This document shows positions 58,790-64,000 of a DNA stretch of 64,000 bases, in pieces. The translations under genes and the position numbers were made by a program. A model generated the notes under the pieces. It was not told where the DNA came from, did not search any database, and was given only the letters and a program-made list of their open reading frames with translations. Each line of letters begins with the position of its first letter. Position 1 is the stretch's first letter. The stretch lies in contig NC_063184.1 in the NCBI RefSeq assembly GCF_023159225.1, positions 11,707,528 through 11,771,527 on the forward strand, given 5' to 3'. Source of the stretch: Perognathus longimembris pacificus (taxonomy: Eukaryota; Chordata; Mammalia; Rodentia; Heteromyidae).

Positions 58790-58995
58790 TGTTGGTATTT
58801 TAGGAGAGTCTCACTTCCTAACTGGGCACGCATTTGAGCTGCCCCTCTGCCTTCCTAGGCTTCCAACCATTGCTGATAGCATAAATGTTTCTCCTGTGTA
58901 CAGCTTTCCTCCACGCAAAGCTTCCTCCCAGTTGGGCCTGGAACCACAGTCCTCTTCTCTCAACCTCCCAGGTAGTTAGGATTAGAAGTAGAAGC
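58790..58995 (-). mobile_element. Degraded B1-like SINE (antisense)
   Basis: 'ttttaggagagtctcacttc' (58798) and 'caacctcccaggtagttagg' (58961) are the recognisable ends, with unrelated sequence of about 80 bases between them. Confidence 0.45.
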
Positions 58996-59339
58996 TACCA
59001 GCCCCTCACTTAATTCAGAACCATCTGCCAAGATTTGAATTGTCATCAATGCTAAAATTATGGTTCTCAGAGTTTACTTTAAATTAAAAAAGTGAATGCT
59101 CATTTACCTTTCCTCTCCATTATTTTGTCTAATTTAGGACATTTAAAAAATAGGCAGAGAGTACTGAATTAAGGTCAGTGGGCTTCAAACAAAGAAAAGG
59201 AACATGAGAAAGATGAGATAAAAATTTAATTCTAAAGTAAACGAAATATATAATTATTATGTATTGTGAGTATGTGTACAATTCCTTTCTTTCAGGAATC
59301 CAGTAGAAATGCACTAGAAAGTTATTAATTCAGACCAGG
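58996..59339. other. unique AT-rich sequence, no gene seen
   Basis: Nothing recognised. Confidence 0.4.
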
Positions 59340-59530
59340 TTTCTAGTGACCAGACAGAGGGCACATACGTGTGGTCCCAGCTACTTGGGAGTAGGAGGGA
59401 AGCTGATTGAGGCCAAAGCACAAGACCCTATGGTAAAAACAAAATAAATCAAAAAGGACTTGGGACATGGCTCAAATGGTAGAGAACTTGCCAAGCAAGA
59501 TTCAAGCCTTCATTCAAACCCCACAAAAAA
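59340..59530 (+). mobile_element. B1-ID type dimeric SINE
   Basis: 'gtggtcccagctacttggga' (59371) for B1, then an A-rich linker and an ID-like half ('tggctcaaatggtagagaac', 59468) ending 'ttcaaaccccacaaaaaa'. Confidence 0.7.
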
Positions 59531-62500
59531 GAGCAAGATTCTAATTGTATGCCAATTTAGGGAATTTAATTACATTGAACTTCATTTTGCTCTACAGTTC
59601 AATACCAACCCTAAGCCATATGCTCTGTGAACCATGTTTTTGTAGCTGAGTCATTCCACCTAAGTGGATCATGAAATCAATACGGCAAGTGTGGTCAGCT
59701 CAAAAGCTGATGGAATAAAAATCCACAAGAGTAGATTAAAGTAAGTAACAAGATGCATTATTTTGGGAGACTTTAGCTTCTTCATTGTGTCTGCGATTCT
59801 GCTTTCCAGGTTCTACTATACAATATATTTCTTACTGTCAGTGGTGGAGCCCCTTGCTTTGTGAATGGACAATTCCCTTCACTGCCCGTGCCTACAACGT
59901 GTCTCAGAACTGAGACCCCAGCCTTCACTATTAGTAGTGATAAAGAATTTGATTGAAGGTGCATTTGATCTGAGAATATGTTTGTTGTCTCTTTTCATTT
60001 ATTGTTTGCAAGAACATTCCGGGTTCAGAAGTCTGGACAGAGAAGCTTTAATGACAGTTGATTGGAGGAGGAGAAAACAAACAGAGGCAGCACCATGCAT
60101 GAGGAACAGAGTTAGAAACTGCAAGAATGCACAGTTTAGCCTGCTTATGCAACTGGAAGGATAAATGCATTATTTGTAGCAAAAGGCTGCGTTTTCTGAA
60201 GAATAAACTGTTAAATATATTTTTAGTAGGCACCACATTTATTCCCATATAAAAGGTTAAGCTGGTTATTTCAAGACTTAAGACTATCAGAGACTTAGCA
60301 AGAATGAAAGTGAGGAGTCTTAATTTATAAAGATGAAGAGAAAAAAAAAATCAAGCAGCTACCATCCTTTAGTCTTTTGACCATAGAAAGGGAATTTTTA
60401 AAACAAATAAAAAGCTAAAAATAACACATTTTATTCTATTTAAAACTCATTATGTTGTCTCTTTTGTTTTGTTTTCTATCATTTCACTGAACACAAGAAA
60501 ATTGAAGTTTAACCTGTTCCTTGCTCTAAGTTGCCTTCCAATACAGTGGAAAAGGTTTGTCTGTTAGTCTTCCAGTATGCCTATTTAAGTTTCTGGTCAA
60601 AAGAGGAAACATACCAAATTGCTTATAATAGAACAAAAAAGAAAAGGAAACAAAAGTCCTTGAGAACAAGTGGAAACCCTAATTTAAGGCAACACATGAA
60701 TTGACTTCACAGCATAGGAGGGAAAGAAAGGGTGGTTCTCAAGTTGATTAGCAGCTGAAATAAGAATCCTGCAGTTGGTCAAGCACAGTGATGGATGGAT
60801 GGCCTGGGGATCTGTCTTGGTGTTTTCTTTTGATGGTGGTATTTTGGTTTTTCCTCCAAACAATTGCCTAGGTATTTATCAGTCTCTCTGTTTATTTTGT
60901 CAAAATGTTAATATATAAGTATATACATATTTATATTTGAAACAATATGGATTACAAAAGGTAGCTAAGCCAAAAAATGTCATTTATGACATATCAAATG
61001 TCTGATTAACATATCTATAAATTTGCCTGCCAGCACCTTGAGATAATGGACATAATTAGGATTATTGTCTCAACATTTTGAGAGCTTTCCCCATACCCCC
61101 TAAATCATGTTTGCGATTATCTTGATTACAGCTCTCATACTAGAAGACATAGTTCCAGAATTGAGTAGTTTAGATTTCTATTTGCTGCGGTCTGTTAAGT
61201 CATATGAATCATTTTCACTGTCTGCCTTCTTTCCTCTCCCAATTATCGATGGAGTTAATACTGCTCATTAAGGTTTAGCTCTTTCTCTTCCAACCTTTAA
61301 CTTAGGAGATGTTTATCTGTGAACAAAAATGTAACAGAAAACTATTTCATATCCAATTATTGTTAGGACAAAACATAAACTGTATAGGACCATCCCCTGT
61401 CAGTGGTAGCACCATTATTTTATTTTTCTTTTAGTTTTTGAGTTCTCTAGAAAACTGAGGAGGGAGTTTCTTGGACTAATATTGTTATGGATTTCAGCAA
61501 AATCACTTTTGTGTGCTTTCTAAACAATGCATATGGATTTTATAAAATCGTGTTGCTATCTAGGTAGGTTAACATTATTCTTGCGTATGTGATTCAGATG
61601 TGTTGAAGACTGAGATGTGGATGTTTGTTCATTTCTCACCCTGGCCTTGCTCCATCATTTTCTGCCCAATGACAGCGTCCTGAGCTAATAAGTCTCTCTT
61701 AAATCCTTCAAAGAACTTAACAAGTTTAAAGAAAGTTTGTGCTAGAGATTTCAGTGTGACTCTCCTCAGAAAATCCTTCCCCAGGCTTTCAGTGCAGTTG
61801 CTCAAAATCTGTCTGTGCCACTGGTAAATTGCCATTGTCACACTGTTCTTACAGCACCGGCTCTGTGGTAGGTGATAAATTGGGAGGGGAGGGGAACTAA
61901 AAAAATACTCCAAATCTCTGTGAAGCCAAGCACAGGTGCATTTGTCCTTTAAGCTTTAAGATCAACTCTTAACACACAGTGTATCTTAATTTAAATCCAA
62001 ATAGGATCAGTGGATAACATTTCTTTCCCTTTCACATTTATCCTCCAGAGCAGTTCTCAGAGGGAAAAAATGATTAGGTTTCCTCTTTCCTCTGGGCCAT
62101 CCTTCCAGTCTTTGAAGCTGAAAAGTCACTCAGTGATGATGAGGGAAGAAGGTCTTACATCTGAGACAACTGAGGAAAGAGTCATTTATGAAAGCTATCA
62201 TCATATGCTCTGTCTTCTTCGCTTTGCTTAGATTGGGAGTCATTTGTCAATGATTTTTCTTATATAACCATGGAAATCCCAGCTCCTTTCAGAGAAATTA
62301 ATGTGGTCTCTCTAAAGGATGAAAATTTGGAGGACTAGAAATCTTACGATCAATAAATGTTAAAGTCACCATAAACATATTGTAAAAATATATTTATTTT
62401 GATTTTTTTTTCAAAAACCAAATCTAAAAAGGGAATGACCTGGGATGAATTTCTTAAGGCTGCTGGGCCCGTTGTTTTGACCATTTGTCCAAGTTGTTTA

Positions 62501-63326
62501 ATTTCTCTCACTGAAGATTATTTTATTTAAAGCATTGAAAATAAAAAGGATATAGTTAATTTATTGGTTCATCTATCAATAACTTATGACTGTGTTTTCC
62601 AGAAGAAAGGTGATTTTAGAAATGAATAGGACCTACAGATGAATGAGAAGTAGGCCTTTCCTCAAGACCGAGACTCAGTGATATAGGTAGATATGAGATA
62701 TCATGGAAGCATTTGGTGTGAAGATATAACCTATATCATGTCCTGGAATTGGTTCTAGCTACTGAGATAGATCAGTAGCTATTCCTTACTCTCATCCAAA
62801 GTGCAGGTTGAATTTTTGAGCTTACATGTGCTGAAGTACTAGTTTCAACATTTCAGAAAAACCTTATCCCATATAAACATCAGTAAAAACATCAGCCTGG
62901 GAACCAAACACGTCATCTTTCTTACTCACAAAACAAGAAAGAGTTTTCTTAATTAATAAGAGTAATTGTACAAATCAAATGAGATATGTAGAGACCATAT
63001 AGACACTATGAAGGATAAAAGAGATATTTTAATTTCCAAGTAAGATTGTCCCCCCACCTCCCATCATAGCAAATGGAGGATTGTTTTGTAAAAATTTTGT
63101 AAATATAAGAAATAGTTGTAAAGATTGTGATTTTTCCAATTTTTTGGCAAAGTATTTTGGTATATGAATATGAGAATCTTTACATTGACTTCAATGTTCA
63201 TAAATCTCTTGTGATGCATCTCAACATATTGTTCTATGTGGAACATTTTTCTGATTTTTATGTTCACATTTAATTTATTCTTAAATGGCAAGGAATGATT
63301 CTTCCTCTATATGACATTTATCATAA
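59531..63326. other. unique AT-rich sequence, no gene seen
   Basis: About 3.8 kb without recognised genes or repeats. The part at 61010-61290 is non-repetitive, with several homeodomain-like ATTA words and 'attatcgatggagttaatac', and might be conserved non-coding DNA. Frames at 59865-60164 and 61629-61913 have no known domain. Confidence 0.4.
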
Positions 63327-63461
63327 TAAATCCTTTATAGGGTGTTGGAGGCATAGCTGAATTGGGAGAGTGATAGCCAGTGAGCAAAACTAGTGGTTAC
63401 CAAGTTTGAGTCATGATCTTGAAAACAAAAAGAAAAGAAAAAAAGAGTAAATCCTTTATAG
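63327..63461 (+). mobile_element. tRNA-derived (ID-like) SINE with perfect 14-bp TSD
   Basis: TAAATCCTTTATAG flanks a 107-bp insert at 63327-63340 and 63448-63461. The insert has degraded box A (about 63356) and box B ('accaagtttgagtcatgatc', 63399) and ends in an AAAAG-rich tail. Confidence 0.8.
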
Positions 63462-64000
63462 AATACAGGGAGTTACACTGAATTGAGAATTAAAAACCTA
63501 GTTTAGCACTCCTAATCAATGACTGTGTTATTTTGTCTGAGTTTTGATTACTCTTCTGAAGACACTAGGGATAATATTTATTGTAAATTTCACTCTGTTA
63601 GCTAATTGGAAAGAATCATTGAGCCAAGGCTGAAATGTCATATAGATCCAAGCCTTCCTACCTTACATTGTAGCAGGGGAGCATGTATTGCACTGAGATG
63701 ATTAAAATTCTGATAAATAAAACTTTTCTGGAGTGTGGGATGACTTCTAACAACAGGAAACTTCCTGGCATTTCTTTTATGTGAGTTATTTATGCAAGAA
63801 TAATTGCCTCAGTTCCCACTACTTTTTCATAGGTCTTCAGAGGCAAGAGTCTTTTGAAAGAAACATAGATATGTCTGCCTGAGGATGGAACTGTTGCCCA
63901 AATATGAGTGAGTGGTTAGCTGTGAATTTGGGAAGACTCTAGCCTCATGGGCCTTCAATTTTTAAAATTTAATGTTAAAAACACATTAAATGTCAAGCGC
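63462..64000. other. unique AT-rich sequence, no gene seen
   Basis: No gene or repeat recognised up to the window end. Confidence 0.4.

Noticed and set aside
61629..61913. 94-codon antisense frame
   Set aside because: Looks somewhat protein-like in composition, but I know no matching family and see no gene structure around it. A translated search against rodent proteomes would settle it.
63327..63461. Possible tRNA gene
   Set aside because: The box A/B pattern is degraded, no cloverleaf forms convincingly, and a TSD with an A-rich tail shows a SINE.

Overview
This is nuclear DNA from a mammal, almost certainly a geomyoid rodent (kangaroo rat, pocket mouse or pocket gopher). The main reason is the SINE content. 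Several copies (10086-10305, 17131-17345, 38551-38752, 43932-44137) pair a tRNA-Ala/ID-like monomer with a second monomer that matches the IDL-Geo SINE described only from Geomyoidea. More than a dozen other copies pair a B1 (7SL-derived) monomer with the same second monomer. The species call is inference. The base composition is AT-rich, and no exon of a host protein-coding gene, no functional RNA gene and no host CpG island could be recognised. The window reads as intergenic or deep intronic DNA.

The centre of the window (30516-36462) is a complete, apparently intact LINE-1. It has a 378-nt leader rich in CpG, an uninterrupted ORF1 (373 aa: coiled coil, RRM, C-terminal domain) and an uninterrupted ORF2 (1280 aa: endonuclease, reverse transcriptase, Cys-rich end) with every catalytic residue I could check. 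A 3' UTR with a G-rich tract, an AATAAA, a pure A tail and a target-site duplication (TSD) at a canonical TTTTT/AA nick complete it. It is the only convincing functional coding unit here and is probably young enough to be active.

A second recent L1 (56030-58111) is 5'-truncated but has a perfect 15-bp TSD and an uninterrupted 605-codon ORF2 remnant. It belongs to a clearly different L1 lineage, with a short 3' UTR lacking the G-rich tract. So two divergent L1 lineages seem to have been active recently in this genome. Other L1 debris includes a probable twin-priming inversion with a SINE nested in its tail (38538-39192), a composite antisense L1 that looks like a 3' transduction (44339-45649), a small chimeric insertion with A-rich sequence at both ends (2299-2555), and several older 3' ends.

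Layout. 1-10 kb: dense SINEs, a polypurine tract, a possible MaLR-type LTR. 10-30 kb: an old LTR-like repeat, scattered SINEs, microsatellites, and a non-repetitive block at 25.72-26.06 kb with homeodomain-type motifs. 30.5-36.5 kb: the full-length L1. 36.5-48.6 kb: L1 3' ends and SINEs nested in one another. 48.6-56 kb: mostly unique AT-rich DNA with a notable palindrome. 56-59.5 kb: the second L1, an LTR-like insert and B1 fragments. 59.5-64 kb: unique DNA with one tRNA-derived SINE.

Apart from the L1 proteins, the open reading frames in this window are short chance frames, many of them running through microsatellites or antisense to L1.
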